This document shows positions 30,906-44,470 of a stretch of DNA of 64,000 nt, piece by piece. A program made the position numbers and the translations under genes. The first letter of the stretch is position 1; each line of letters begins with the position of its first letter. The DNA is taken from NCBI GenBank assembly GCA_000750105.3, contig JPHH03000046.1:62001-126000 (forward strand), read 5' to 3'. The stretch comes from Tolypocladium sp. Sup5 PDA-1 (Eukaryota > Ascomycota > Sordariomycetes > Hypocreales > Ophiocordycipitaceae). Under the pieces are notes generated by a model. That model saw only the letters and a list, made by a program, of their open reading frames with translations. It was not told where the DNA came from and made no database searches.

Positions 30906-33900
30906 CTAGTAGAATCCGTCGGGGCCCACGCTCCCTCTGCTCGAGCTCGTTAACATCGGCGTCGATTGCGCCGAGGCGCTGCCATCGCTTGGGGTCATTG
31001 GATCCACCACTTGGTTCCGGATAGCCAAAATCCACTCGTGTTGCAGCAGCTCGACGGCAGACGGCCTCTCCTTGGGGTCCCGACAGAAGCACTTCTTCAA
31101 AAAGTCGATGCCGTCGGGGCTGATCTGGTCCGACGTTGGCAGCTGAGGTGGGTTTCCCTGCGCAATGTTGTACATTATCGCCCACTCGTTGTCCAGGTTG
31201 GCCCACGGCCTCCTCCCCGTGGCCATCTCAAGGATGACACATCCGAGGGACCAGATGTCGACAGACCCAGCCCTTCCGGGGTTCTCCCCCTTGATCACCT
31301 CTGGCGACATGTACATGGGCGTTCCCGTCATGGACTTGTTCGGCTTCGTCGCATGCAGGTCCGCTGCCAGCGTCCGGCCTTGACGGGCGATGACCTTGGC
31401 AGCGCCAAAGTCAACGTACTTGATGATGCCGTTGTGGTTAAGCAGGATGTCTAGATTCGGTCAGCCTTTTCCTGTCTGGCCCTTTTGTTCGCAACGTATA
31501 GGCCGTTTCCCAAGCGCAATACGAGGCGACGGGTGGAAGCAGAGACAACTCACTTTCGGGCTTGATGTCGCGATGGGCGATCCCCCTCTCGTGCAGGTAC
31601 ACCAGGCCTTCGAGCAACTGCAGGGCGTAAAAGATGATGACTTGCTCGTCCTCGATCCTGCCGTGCTCGAGCAGGCTCGCCAGCGACCCGCCCGAGCAAA
31701 ACTCCATGAAGATGTAGACGCGGTCCCTGTGCACTTCGATGCCGTGGTACGACACGATGTTGGGGTGGTCCAGCACCTCCAGGACGCCCATTTCCTCTCC
31801 AATCTTCTCTGCAATCTGCGGGATTAGGTTCGGGTCCTGCAGCCGGATCTCCTTGACCGCCATCAGCTGGCCGATGTCGAGGTTCATGGCCGCATATACG
31901 TTGCCAAAAGTGCCGCCGCCGACAAAGTGGCCCTGCTGCCAGCGCATCGTGACGTTGGTCGCCGAAGACGAGAGATATGCGAGCGACCGGTCCGCTTCGT
32001 TGTTGGTCTCGAGAACGCGGCCCAGTGCACGCCGCTCCGCCTCCCTCTCCTGGCGATACTCGTCCACCTTGTCGAGCTGGTCCACGCGCTGCTCCGTGAT
32101 GCACCGCGACGCTTCGTCGTCGTCCAACATCCTGTTCTTGTCCAGTTTCCTGAACTGCCCCACCAGCTGCTCAATCTTTTCCTTCTCCGCCTGGGCTGCC
32201 AGGTTTGATCTCGCGCCCATGATGTCAAAGTGCGAGATGAGCAGCGACATGCATCCTCCGACCTTTGTCCGCAGCTTTTCGTACTCGTCCTCGCCGAGGG
32301 CCAGAATGTGTCTGCCCCGTGTCATGCCCATGGCAAACTCGAGCGCAAGCACCGCCCAGCGAAACGACTTTCGGTCCGAGGCAATGCAGTCGTCGCAAAT
32401 GAAACCTATCCAGTCAAGGGCAAGCTTGGTCAGTTTCAGGTTGTTCATCTGCCGCCTGTTGCTGTCCATGTAGAGGAGGGACCGCTGGCCGAACTCGGTG
32501 GCGAAGACGAAACATGTCTGGATCAGTTCTTGGCAATCCTTTCCTTCGGTTTGCCTCCTAATGGTCTCGACGCTGTCCATGAACGTGTTGGACAGCTTGT
32601 ACGCCACTCTCCGGATTTCCAACAGTCTCGTGTTGACCTTGTGAATGTTGGACCTCGACTCCTGCAAAAGGTCGACGTGCATGTCAACGGCATCGAGAAA
32701 CGTCTTCCTCGCCTCAGGCAAGGCCTCTGACCCTGATGCGCAGAGTCGAACCTGTCCTCGCTTCAGGTCGACATTCTGCTCCCGGAGGGCGACTGGGACC
32801 ACCTCTCCGAACCAGTTGAGCTCATCCTCTGGGCGCAGGATCAAGAGGTACTGCTCTCCAAAATCTTCGGGGAAGCGCTCCTTGGACGTGATGGCCATCA
32901 TGGCCTGAATGTCCTCGAGTCTGCCGTGAAGCTGTGACGACGCAATCACATACGTGCCTTGCTTCTCAAAGACGCCCGTCTCCACGCGGAAGTGGCCAGA
33001 GGCAACCAAATGGTCGTAGAACTTCTGCATGGCCTCGGGTGGGAACGAGATGCTAAAGTCCGAGACATGCTCGTAGTTGTCGCTCAGCATCCTCGAGAAT
33101 CGCTGAAGCATTCTCTGGCGCACACGGACAGAGTCCAGGCAGGCCTTGTACCGCTTGCTCATCTCGGCGGGACTCTCCTTCGGCTTCACCTGCAACTCCC
33201 TTTCAAACGTCTGGCTCAGCCGGTTCAGGGCCTTGAAGGTGAGCGAGCTAAACTGCTCCGCGACCTCGATGTGACCGCCCTGCAGATGGCTGCCGATGTA
33301 GTTGGCAAAGTCCCACTCCTGGAACAGCAGCTCGGCTTCCTTGAATGTGTTTTTGTTCCCGCTCAGCTTCCAGTTCAACATCTTGAAGTAGTACTTGAGA
33401 GCTTCGAGCACCACCTGGTCGAAGGATTCGTCGATGCAAGGGGGCAGTTCCCAGCCGGGTTCTGGGCTCTCAATCGAAAGATATTCCAGCTTGATTCTGA
33501 TGGCAAATTTGAGAAGCAATTGAAATTGGGATATCATCTGGTCCTGCATCAAGGGATTCTGCTGGGCAGTCTCCTTGACCCTCCTGGCATATTCGAGACG
33601 AGTTTTGGTAATCTCTTCGATGAGGCGCGATGGGAAGCTAATGAGCGTCAGGAGCTCCTCCAGGTAGGGCGGGAGGTGGCGCTTCTGAAAGGGCGCAGAG
33701 TTCCGTATCAGGGTCTCCTTGACTTTGCTGATGATGGAGGATATCGGCTGCAGCATGCCCTTCTGCGTCAACGTCTGCGTCGATCGCTCGTCGTTGTTGT
33801 ACAGGGATTGGAGGCCATCCTCCTTCATTAATCTGTCGAGGAACGACGTCTCGTCCGTGGTGATGCCGTCCACCGCCGGCGACCTCTGTTTGGTGCGGGA

Positions 33901-35085
33901 AAAGTCCAACTCGTCGTTGCCCACCCAATTCTTGAGAATCGAGAGCTCCGTATTGATCATTTCATTGGTGTTGTACCACGAGAAGATTGCGTCGTACGCC
34001 TCGTGGAACAGCGGGGAGTCGGCAGCTTTGTGCTCTGCTGCGAGCGACTGCCATGACGGGTAGAGGCTTTCGCACTTTTCGATTTTCTTGACGACGTCCT
34101 TGACCTGCTCGTAGGGGGGCTTCCCGGCCTCGCTCTCGCCCTTGACCTCGAAGTTGATGATTTCGTCCAGGGTCCGGTCCAGGGTGGCGCGAGCCTCCTC
34201 GACCATCCGCCTCTGCACCGGAAGACGCCTACCGCACGACTCTGCGCGAAGGCCCAGCCACAGCTCTGACTTATGGGCTGTCTTACCGGCCTGTTGGTCC
34301 GCAGAACCGATCAGCCGCTTCTTCTCCTGCCGGACCACGTCGCCGGTCAGGACTGCCTCGAGCATGCCATGCCACTCGAGCCGTTCGCGGTTCTCTGGGT
34401 CGTTCATGTCTTCTTCCGTGGGTTGCAGGTCATCGTTTCCGTAGAACATGATGGTCTCCTGGTCCAGGCGGTCCTCGTACGGGCCCTCTGACGACGGCGT
34501 TTCGCCTTCTGAATCCGAGTCGTTGCCATTGAGGCCTTGGTAGGACGTGAAGTACTCGCCCGAGTAGTCTTGCCGCAGCTTTTGCACGTAGGCTCGCTCC
34601 TGCGCGCGGAACCTGCTCTCGCTCTGCCTCGGTCGTGTTTTCGACGACGATCGGATCGACTCGACAAAGGACGGCGCGGGCTGCTGGAGCACGGGTTTCC
34701 GGGACGTCGCCGGGTTGTACGTGTTCGACGGTGTTCTGGTCGGGCCTAATGGCCGCTGGGGTCGGCTCCCATTGGCAAAGGCCGCCGCCTCGTCCGCGGA
34801 GTTGGCCCACTGGCTCTTGGGTGCGGTGCCATTAATCGCCGTCCCGGGCGGCAGCGGTGCCAAAGACGAGGCATCGGCGTATCTGGTGAGATCGGCAAGG
34901 CCGTCGTGCCGCTCCGTGGCGTGAGGGTCGCCATCGGACCCAGGCGACGAGTCCTCGACGTCGACGCCGACGTTGACGTTGGCGACCAGCGAGTGCCTAC
35001 GGCCCTGGGTCCTATCGGGCCTCTCGGGCTGCAGCTCGTCCTCGCCGCCCGAGAATCGCACGGCTCGCGGCGACGTGTCCGTCAT
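30906..35085 (-). CDS. ssk2: MAP kinase kinase kinase of the HOG osmotic-stress pathway (Ssk2/Ssk22 type)
   Basis: Top kinase of the high-osmolarity pathway, activated by the Ssk1 response regulator and acting on the Pbs2-type MAPKK (known for the family; Neurospora os-4). Exons 35085-31554 and 31450-30906 flank a 103-bp intron (GTGAGT, branch GCTGAC, TCTAG) that splits the catalytic-loop Asn of HRDIKPENILL. Total 1358 residues, the usual size. Residues about 1049-1325 are the kinase domain: VGGGTFGNVY glycine loop, AVKEI lysine, HRDIKPEN catalytic loop, VDFGAAK, GTPMYMSPEV and DIWSLGCVILEM. The long N-terminal part has the helical Ssk2-family region, and residues 1-200 are disordered. The ATG at 35085 gives a normal length, but another ATG at 35302 opens an overlapping frame (see findings). 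A shadow of this gene covers most openings on the other strand. Confidence 0.93.
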
Positions 35086-38000
35086 CTCGCCGATGGGAGA
35101 TGCGGCTGCGTTCCGGCCTCAAGCGGCTCACCACCCCCTCGACAACCGGCGCGAGTGGAGGCTCGGTTGGGGCAAGCAGTCGTTCGGCGGCCGTCGGGTC
35201 AGGTCCGGCATGTGTATCGCGGCTCGGTGCTGGACGCTGGTGCTGGTGCTGGTTCTGCGAGATGCCAGCGTTGGCGGCTGATGATGGATCGAAGCTGGCC
35301 ATAGGGGCTTCGCGGGGGACGAGGAGCTACGCTGCAGCTCTCGTGCGAATCGTGATCGATCGCAGCGGGCGCGATGTGCACCACCAGACTAAGACTGTGG
35401 CTCAGCAGGATGGAGGAGCGACATGATTGGCTTTGGGCGTGGCTTGTGCAGCCAGTGTGTGGCTAGTGTGGCTAATGCCTGAAGCTACCGAGCCAATTGG
35501 ACGAAAACAGAGCCAAACCTCATGTTTGTTAAACAACCAGCAACCTCAACAACTAGGTATCCGGAACGCCACATAATCCTGTTCCTGGTGCTCCTCGGGC
35601 CTCTCAACTGGAGCCAGTGGCCGCACGTTTATATTCGTCAGCTCTGATACCTCGCGGTTGGTGCAATCGTGCCCTTGCCATGAGCGTGTAGGAGACCCCG
35701 AGCCGCCTCGCCCGCCGCTCTTGTCGTCTGGCCATGCCCCCTCCACTTGACAACTACAACGGACAAAGCGGCAGCATGCGCTACAGCCTGGCCAACTTTG
35801 TATGCGACCAAGCTTCATTCTGACCGTACTGTCGTGATGTACTCCGTACGTACCGCGGCAATCGGTAATCACAAACAGCTCCAGGCTTGCTCCGGTGAGC
35901 TCCCGCTGGCCCCTATGGAGATTACAGTCAGGTCTTCAATCAGAAAAAAAAAGTCTCCCCGGTGACACGAATCCTCCAACATGTAGTCCGTAGTCAGGAC
36001 TCCGTATGCCCTTGGAGAAGGCGCAAGAAAAATCCTGCCGGCGGGTCATATCGGCCAAAGGATGCAACGCGCCACGTTTGACGTGGAATCCATCGCGCCC
36101 GTCTGTCCGAGCGCCGCCGGCCGCCGTTTTGCCTGGACAGGCTCTCACACTCCTACGCTCCGTCGCCATGAGCCGAGTACATACGAAGTACGATCGCATG
36201 GTCTTCAAGGTTCTGATACCCGCCTTCTCTCGCTTCGGCCGCAAGACCGGGAGTGGCAACAGAGTCTCGGAACCCATGTGTTGCAAGAACACCCTTGTTC
36301 CGTTTCCGCACCCCCACAGGTCGCAGCGGCTTTCGGCAGACCCTCCGTCCCCACGCCTTTGGCCTCCTTGTTAATCTTCCTCCGTGGACCGTTGCAGGCG
36401 TTGTTACGATACCCCGTACGGTCACTGGCAACTGCCTAGGTGCCTACATTGAAGACAACTGTTTAGACAAAGTTCCTGGTGGAGATGCAGGCCTGCGGGC
36501 GAAACTCGGAGCGTTGCGCTTTGACAGCTTATTAGACGACGTGCCAACGGTCGAAGAGCCACCTTTTGCCGTTGGACGGTGGGCCTGCATGTACTCGTAC
36601 GCATACCTCGTACTCCGTCGAGTCGGCCGGTCTGCGTCATTGCCGCAAAAAGAGATAACCGAAACCTTCATCACCTTGGGTCATACCTTTTGTGTTACAC
36701 CCTGCAAAGACCACCATCCAGGATTTGGCAAGTTGCTTGAAATTTCCAATGCCCCATAACGACGATCACAGCAACGCCGCGGCCCCGGATTCGGATTCGC
36801 ATCCTCGAGTCGTGTCGTCTACGGAGTAGGGGTGATTTATCATGAGGCACGGGGCGATCGATGGCACGAAATGCCTCGGCAATCACGAGGAAGCAGCCAC
36901 CTCGTGGCCAGCGGGTACCTACGAGTAGGCATCAGACGAAGCTTGGCTCCCACCCACTCTAGTGTGCTGGGTTCTGGCAGAGTTTGCTGAAAAGTGGAGG
37001 ACCATGCAAGCCCGTTGCACCAGGCAAAGTCCGGTTCAACCCCTATCAGAAGACAAGCCAGCACTGTACTCGTACGGATAGGCACCGGGCTAATGGTTCA
37101 AGGGCAATCCTTGACCGCCGCCGCCGCCGTCTCCATCTCGGCTCCAAGCAGCATGTCGATGCTACGGAGTACTGCAGACTACACTGCACTTTTGCGTAAT
37201 CCGCACCGATCCTCCTATACTAACTTCGCAGCTGCAGCAGCCAGCCGGTGTGCCGGACGAGGTTGGCTTGGTTGGTATATGCCAAACGTATTGCCCAGTG
37301 GAGTGTGGCACAGCTCCATCGGGAGCCAAGACTTGAGGCTTTGGTGGAGAATAGACGAATTCGGCGGAAACGGGGCAACTCTGTTTTGGCGTGTTTGACT
37401 TCTCGACATCGCCATCGAGCGAGGTGGGTAGGTAAGTACATACTTGCCCCATTCTGCACTTGCTTTCACGGGATGATGCCTCGCGATGCCTGAGCACCAT
37501 AGGTATGAGTAGCCCCTCAAGCCTCCAGTAGAGCAAGACATTGCCAATAGCTGGCTGAACAGAGATATGGTAGGCTGGTTGGTTACGAGTAGATCGTTAG
37601 CCTTTCCACGATGTCGTACGAAGTACGAAGTACGGCAAGAGTCCAAGCAGACCGGCCACAGTTCCCATGTCCCCGCTGCTGCAGGGGGCGGCGCTGTATA
37701 TACTTGTACCCTACCCGTGCCCGCAACGTGGGTATACTGTAGTGATGAAAGTATACTACTATGGCATTCCATGCCATTAATGATTCTCGGGAAGGCCCGC
37801 AGGACAAGAGTAGAGTTGGTCTTTATGTTGCATTCTCCAGCATACACGTCTCAGCAGCCGACGGGCTTCGGCCATGCGGGCGATTTCCGGTGAAGACTGT
37901 ACATAAGAGGCGATGGGGCTTATGTGCTGTACGTATGTATATGTGCTTAGTATCTTTGATCGCCCTATATTGCATGTACGAGTATCGTCAGTGCCAGGGT

Positions 38001-40360
38001 GTGAGGCATGCTGGCCCTTGCAGAGGGGGAGCCCACCGTACATACTCCGTACCTTGGGTCCCGATATGGTTCAACGTCGTTTGCTGAAGTGCAGTCTGGG
38101 ATGGGTGTGCGCCGCAATACGTAGCACCACTGTCCATCTCGAGTGGTCCCTGGGGTCTCATCAGCCGAAATTAAACTCTTGATTGGCGTCACAACACTGC
38201 GTCCCACTTCACCATGGTGGAACTCTTCGGGGCAAGGGCCGTAGCCATCAGATATGTACTCCATAGCAGATCAGCTCCGCTAGGGAGAGACGAGACGAGG
38301 CGAATGCCCCTGTGATAAGTTCACGCTATGTACGATTCATCGCCTCAGGTGTTGCGAGCCAATCCCCTTGTTAGTAGGTATGGCAAGACCAACTTGGCAT
38401 CAGAGTGTCTCCACAGAGTGGTGGCGGCCTGCGACAAAAAGCTTGGAGCTGTCACCCGTAGCCTGTAGGTACCGACGGTAGGACACCTTGCTCCGACACC
38501 TGGGAACTGCACTGTCGTAGCCCTACTCCAAGTGTAGGTACCATCTCTCGGACGAGAGGAAGAGCAAGTGGTGCAAACTCAAAGCCGTCCAGAAAGCTTT
38601 ACGGACTACGGAGTAGTGTTGCCTCGCTTCGACCAAACACAGGGATCCAGCCGTGGGGATGAGGCGTTGAAAACAGATGGTCGGTGGATGAGTTTCCCAC
38701 CCCCTGGACTGCACATGGACATGATTGACTTGGCACGGTGTCTCTGCGTGCACATTGACCCCGCCCTCTTGGTTGTATCAACACATGTCGTCTATGATCA
38801 ATATAATGGGTTAAATGACTAGGGATGGAAGTGAGTCGTCATGCGTAGGACCTGTTGATATCACTCCCCTCGGTTCTGCGGCCGGGGTTTGAGTTCGCTC
38901 TTGGTCCTCGGCGTGCCAACACTTTGGTGTGGAATCTCTCTCCAGGGGGTAGAGCAGATGGAGTTGCCAGTGGCAGAGGCGGAACATGAGAGCGTGCGGT
39001 CCCGAGAACACCATCACTGTCCCTCAAACATGGCTGGGAGTAGGAGCGCAGGCGACGCACGGCTCAGAGCGGTTAGCCATGGTGAGTGGGGAGTGTTACA
39101 TATGTGGCAGGCTTCTGCTATCGTTCAGCTCGACCACGGCCGGAGGGGAGCCGGCATCAACGGAGCCGGCGGCGCAGGTTCACGGACGGACTTTGTATAA
39201 TTAGGAACATATAAGAGTCTCGTGCAAGGTTCGACCCAGCCAATAACACCAAAGGTAATCCGTACAGCGCGAGGTTTATTGGCCTGCATGGAGGCGCAGT
39301 TCTGCCAAGAGCGTTGACCGTGATATAGTGCGGCAAGGCTGCCATCTCGAGTGACCGAGTGTGCGAGTGAGTGAGTGGACGGCCGGTATTCGAAGTGAAG
39401 CGAGGCAATGCACATTGCAGAAGCGAGAAAGTCAGGCGCAGTTGGGCCGCAGCAGCGCGACCCTGAACAGCTGGGATGTAGAACTGGTGTCAGCTCAGTT
39501 GGCACTACGGACTAAGTAGCCAATCTTGTCGGAAAAGGAAAATGAGACTGGCGTGTCCGCGCCATACACGGTCGGGGCCGAAGCGTTCACAGCTGCGTGG
39601 CAATGGTTAGCAATCCTCATCGGGTGTCACTCGTCGGGGTCCGTAGTAGGCGGCAGTACCGGTACCTCGTACTCGTCCTATACTTGGTGGACTGCCTTGA
39701 ACTCGTCATCAACGATGAGACAATGCGAGATGGAACGGGAGGGCGTCACATACCGGCACTGGTTTCTTCAGTCGTTACTTTGTACAGTAGAGCGAGGTTC
39801 ATGGCAGGTGGGAGGAGGGCTGTCGTCTCGTTGGCGATGGATGAGGCGATGCGATGGACCGAGAAGCTCGCCAGGCATCGGCTTCCCCAGATTTGGATGT
39901 GACAGGTGGGGAGCTTGGGTCTCACCAGGGGCCGTTCGCGAGCAAGCTGCCTTATTAACTGCCCCGCTCGGTAGGTGAGGAGAGAGGCTGCACAAGGTCG
40001 ACCAGGGCAGAGAAGATGCAGACAGAGTCCGTGTTTGTGTCTGGTTGTACAAGCTGCGGAGGGGCAGCAGGAGGAGTGTTGCTTTGCCTTGGTTGATGAG
40101 AGACATCCGGGTTCGGAGCACTCCGTACGACGTCGACGGCTTGACCAGAGAGGCTCTTCAAAGCTGTGGTCGCAGAACTGGCAGCACTTCCTTTTTCGCG
40201 CCATGACGTGCCGATCGCGGGTGCGCTTGGACCTGTGCAACAAACTCCACCTGCATGGGGTCCGTTTCTTGGCTGGGCTGAGGCTGGCCGCTGCATCTTG
40301 AGCCTTGTCGGGGCTGGGAGCATGACGCCTTCCAATGCTCGATTCGTTATCGAAGCCGTC

Positions 40361-40387
40361 CTGGTCTGGTCTGGTCTGGTCTGGTCT
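40361..40387. repeat. CTGGT 5-bp microsatellite
   Basis: Five consecutive CTGGT units end in CTAGT. Confidence 0.85.
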
Positions 40388-43300
40388 AGTCGTCTCTGCC
40401 CGTCCGTCTATTATTCGTCCGCTGCACCTGATAGATTGCCATGCCCGTCGGGCTTGTAATCAATCGACTTGACAATCAATCTTGCCCTGGGGTCAACCGT
40501 CAGCGGGACGTGCGCGCCGCACCTTGGGTGGTCCTAGTGGATGAAGAGCTGCAAGCCATGGACCCTTACATACCCTACCTACTGCAGGCTATCGGTTCAT
40601 CGCACCGCTGCTCGCAGTGGTGCGGCAGCGATGGGAGCCTCATTGCGGTGCAGTCGGTGGCCCGGCTCCCCTGCAGCGGCGCAAGCCACACTCGCACACG
40701 CAGAATTGTGTTGGAGCCTGCAGATGGGCCACAGGATCACCGTACCATGACCCATCACAAACAACGTCTGACACCGACCACTGGCGCTGATGCTGACGAT
40801 GACCGGAGCGGGACGTGAATCTATCTTGTGCATGCAAAGTAAGACAGATCACAGCACAGACAGGGAACCTGAAGGTACCTCGTGTATGTACTCGTACTCC
40901 ATACTCCGCACGTACCTGTGTTTTGCACCTGCCTCGGGTTGGTCCGCAGAGGTTCTCGTGCTCGTTGCTCGCACTGGTGGCAATGAATGGCTGCACCTTT
41001 CCCCATGCATGCATCATGCACGATGCAGGTGCCCGGATGATATCGAGCAGGAAAGAGCAGCCACCAACGCAACGCAGCGCAGCCTGGTCCCCAAGACAGC
41101 CTAATACGTTAGTCAGTACGCGGACTCCGTACTAAGGCAAGTACCCAGGCAGGTACCCGTCACCGCCGCCGGCCCCCACCTGCCCGAGCATTCCGATCTC
41201 GTCTCATCGAGCAATTGCGCATCTGCAGGTCCCATTCCACATCACTCGCCAGTCACCACCTCACTCGGCCATCTTTTGGCACTGCCCATGGCTCGCGATG
41301 GACCAACAAGACGCCGTTTGATAGTCACACGATCGTCCATCCAACAGCCGCTGGGCCTACCAAGTACTCCGTACTCCGTACATGCATATCACCTGCTCGC
41401 ACACCTGTTCCACATCACCGCCAGAGCCCCGCCGTCCGATATTGGATCGTTGAAACACGGGTCCTGCAGCTGGAGCTTCCCCCAGGCGTGCAAAGACGTG
41501 TCTCTGCGTTCTCCGTACCACGTACGTACCGCCTTCATCAGACACTACCCTGTCGAGTGTCTGGCCATTGCTGCAACAAGGTTGCCGGAATCGCACGATG
41601 GCGGTTGCGTCGCGGCTGGTGCCATGGCTGCCCGCAGGATTCCCGGAGCACTACGGTGAAGAATGGAGCACGGGTACGAAGGATTCGTGCTGCCACCAAC
41701 TTCACGCATCGGCGCCATGCTCCGCGTCCCCTCGCTGCCGGAGGCTGGTTTACTCGTACTCTCCTTGGACAGCCAACAAGGTGTGTGCGCGGCCATGCAC
41801 CAGTTGAGACTGCCTCATAATTCCCTTGCAGGCCATCTGTCCAATATGACAGTAAACCACCCGCAACCACACCTCTCTCCGGGAGTTTGGATTCCGCCGG
41901 GAAAGCGCATACTTGAGGGACGACTAGCCTTGCCAGTACCAAGTACTATGAAGTACGTACGCAACACCAGAGAATTGACTTTCCGTCGCATCTGGAGCGC
42001 CGTGCTCGAGGTAGCCGAGGTAGCATTGCTACATGTCATGTTCACTCCGGCCCGGCGATCGCACGTCCGGCACTCGTAGTTTCGAGCCCCAGGCTCATCA
42101 CGGACGCTCGGATGAGGCCAGGCTTTGGTCAACACCCGCTCCGCGACTTGGCGGTGCTAGCCTGCGAGTACTGCATACAATACGCATACGCACGTTCATG
42201 GTACGTCGGCACTGGCCAGTGAGCAGTGGCCACTGGGCAGGCACTGGGCAGACGGACAGAGTCGCACGGCCATCTCAGTTTAATCTTGCAAGTTGGGGCG
42301 ACGCAGGCCGTGGTCCCCGGGCCAGCGCGGTGGCCGGGACGTGGCGTCGCTGCCCGAGCCTTTCCTGTTCCCACCAGTCGTCGCGCCCATGTTCAGATCT
42401 CCGTCCCTGTCAAGCCGCGATCCTGATGAGGCCGGTGCGCCAGCTCGACCAGACCAGGGCTTCTGCGACCAGAGCCAGCGCAGGGCTCCGACGAGGCACC
42501 CCAGCCATGCGCCATGAATCCTGGCACCCGGCAGACCAGACCCGGCGGCGGGGGACCTGCGACCGTGCTCTGCTGTGGCTCGACCTGCAAGGTCCCGAGT
42601 CCACTTTGCCTGGGGCTTCGAGGCGGGACTCGTCAGTGGTCACTGGTGCCAGTGGCATCGAGCCGTGGAGCACAGGACACTGGACGCTGGACAGGACCCC
42701 CAAAAAAAGAAATGCTGGTTGTCGTGTCTTCGTTGTCGGAAGCTTACACGACTTGCTGGAATACGGCGCGTGGAGCACGAGAGCCGTTGCAGGACCCCTC
42801 CCAGGCCCGGCCCAAGCAAAATCGCTATGGTCGTCTTTTTTTTTCTTATTATCTCGTCAATATGCGTTGCCTCTGCGCCGGCTTGCTGGGCCTGGTCTTG
42901 CTTTTTTGGACCCTTGAACCTCCTTGCTCTTATTATACCTTCCCTTACGCGAAGTACGTAGTCCGTCCTCGTACCAGCCCAGCCAGCCCCCGGCCCCGTC
43001 TGGCGCGCTAAATCGCCGCACAGATTTCCTCTACGAGTACGGACTAGGAGGGGCCATCAGCAGTTGAGTCCTGGCTAGCACGCATCATCAATCAATCAAG
43101 CTCTCGGCTCTAGCATGCTCTGAGGTTGCGTCCCTCGTCCTCGTCCTCCCCGTCTTCCCACACACACAGACACCACCCACGCCACCCCCCGCCCATGTTG
43201 CTTTGACTCCAGTGACTTTAGCTGCGACCCCGAACGCATTCGGATGCTGTGCCTCTCATCATTGCGTACGAGTATGTATCTTGACTGGCTCGGTAGGTTC

Positions 43301-44216
43301 GACCGTCCATGCTGCTACACCCCCCCGGAGCCTGTCCTCGTCATCGTCCGCCAATGGGCTGGACAGCAACGTCCAAGTCCCGACCGAGCACTGCCAGGTC
43401 TGGAGACAAGATTCTCGTCCCAGGAAAAATAAAATACAAATGAGTTGTTTAAAAGCTAAACAAATGAAGCCCACCTGCCTGTCACGGACCATGGGCCCAG
43501 TGGCGGCGGGACAGAGCGAGCGAGCCCCCGGCCTCTGGCCTTGTTTCTTCTCCGTGGCTCACTGTTTTACATGCCCCTTGGCTTGACGTGGCCATGACTT
43601 TCTTTGACTTGACACCCACACCCCCCCGTTTGACAAGAGGCGCCGCGCCCAACGCTTCTCAGACAAGGCCCATGGCACGGTCTCATCCCGCGCCGTGTCA
43701 AGGTCCATGGCCAGTGCCAGTGGCCCATTCCGAACACCGACTCCTCCACAGCGGTCTCGAGACCTCCTCTTCCCCGTGGTAGCTCGTGTTCGATGATATA
43801 ATACCCGCACTGGCTCCCGCCTCGGAGGACCATCATCCTTCTCCAGCTCTCCTCTGCCCGAACAACAACCAGCCCACCTCCCAGGTTGCATTGATCCCCA
43901 CAACGGCTGTCATTTCCTGTGCCGGTTCTTATAACAGGGTTCTCTTATAACACCAGAGTGACCAGACCATCGCCCAATCAAGCCCCGCCCATATACACGC
44001 ATGCTCTATAGACTATAGTCTACTTCGTACGACGGGTCCCAAAACTTTCATCGACAGTCTATAAAGAGCCATCCTTTCGCAGTACAGGTCGACATTGTCA
44101 AGCTCCGTCTGGTCTCCGTACCTTGCCGTCCCCCCCTTTGCCTCTGGCGCGAACCACCATCCTTTGAACAGTTGTCGGCCGATCTGCCCACCACATACCA
44201 CTCTCGCACGAACATG

Positions 44217-44297
44217 TAAGTCACCTCATGCTAAGTGACGTCTCAAGTCAGTCCCTCATGGGCACGTACCTCGGTTCTCACGCATGTTTTCAAGCAG
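44217..44297 (+). promoter_or_regulatory. Probable 5'-UTR intron that removes an AUG-UAA mini-uORF
   Basis: GTAAGT begins at 44217 inside ATGTAAGT (ATG 44215-44217, TAA 44218-44220), and a pyrimidine-rich TTTTCAAGCAG ends at 44297. Splicing would destroy this upstream start-stop pair and leave the ATG at 44306 as the next AUG, 8 bases after the junction. Confidence 0.5.
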
Positions 44298-44305
44298 ACT
44301 TGACC

Positions 44306-44470
44306 ATGTGTGACTTCACCAAGAACTACTACATCTACACATCCTGCACGGATCCTGGTGCCCACTTCTGCAGCACCTCGACAGATGGCAGCCGCCAGCA
44401 GTCCTGTCCGATGGGACCTCATGAACGCTACATCGTCATTCCAGAAAGCTGTCCGCTATGCTGCGGTTGA
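44306..44470 (+). CDS. Small conserved cysteine-rich protein, 54 residues
   Basis: A 54-residue frame starts MCDFTKNYYIYTSC and ends CPLCCG. It has seven Cys (2, 14, 22, 34, 49, 52, 53) and a PHERYIVIPESCPLCC end. From memory, near-identical short proteins (KNYYIYTSC...GAHF...GPHERY) occur across Hypocreales, so I believe it is a real gene although it is very short. There is no signal peptide, so it is intracellular; the CxxCC end and spaced Cys suggest metal binding or disulphides. A likely intron ends 8 bp before the ATG. It is the only convincing gene between 35.1 and 48.4 kb. Function unknown. Confidence 0.62.
   Translation: MCDFTKNYYIYTSCTDPGAHFCSTSTDGSRQQSCPMGPHERYIVIPESCPLCCG

Larger units (their letters stand above)
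35086..44305. other. Gene-poor region, 9.2 kb
   Basis: The first few hundred bases are the promoter and leader of the MAPKKK gene. After that I find no reading frame with a recognised domain, a credible exon chain or clean fungal coding style. Openings of up to 294 codons (42033-42917) overlap others and look random. The region is rich in TACGGAGTA-type motifs (35840, 36820, 37163, 38043, 38607, 41365, 41372) and close variants. Base composition is not AT-rich, so strong RIP damage is not evident. Confidence 0.5.

Noticed and set aside
39220..39240. B-box-like GGTTCGACCC
   Set aside because: No A box and no cloverleaf on either strand.
42033..42917. 294-codon plus-strand opening in the gene-poor block
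   Set aside because: Starts with non-ATG codons, composition follows local repeats such as CACTGG, and competing frames are equally open.
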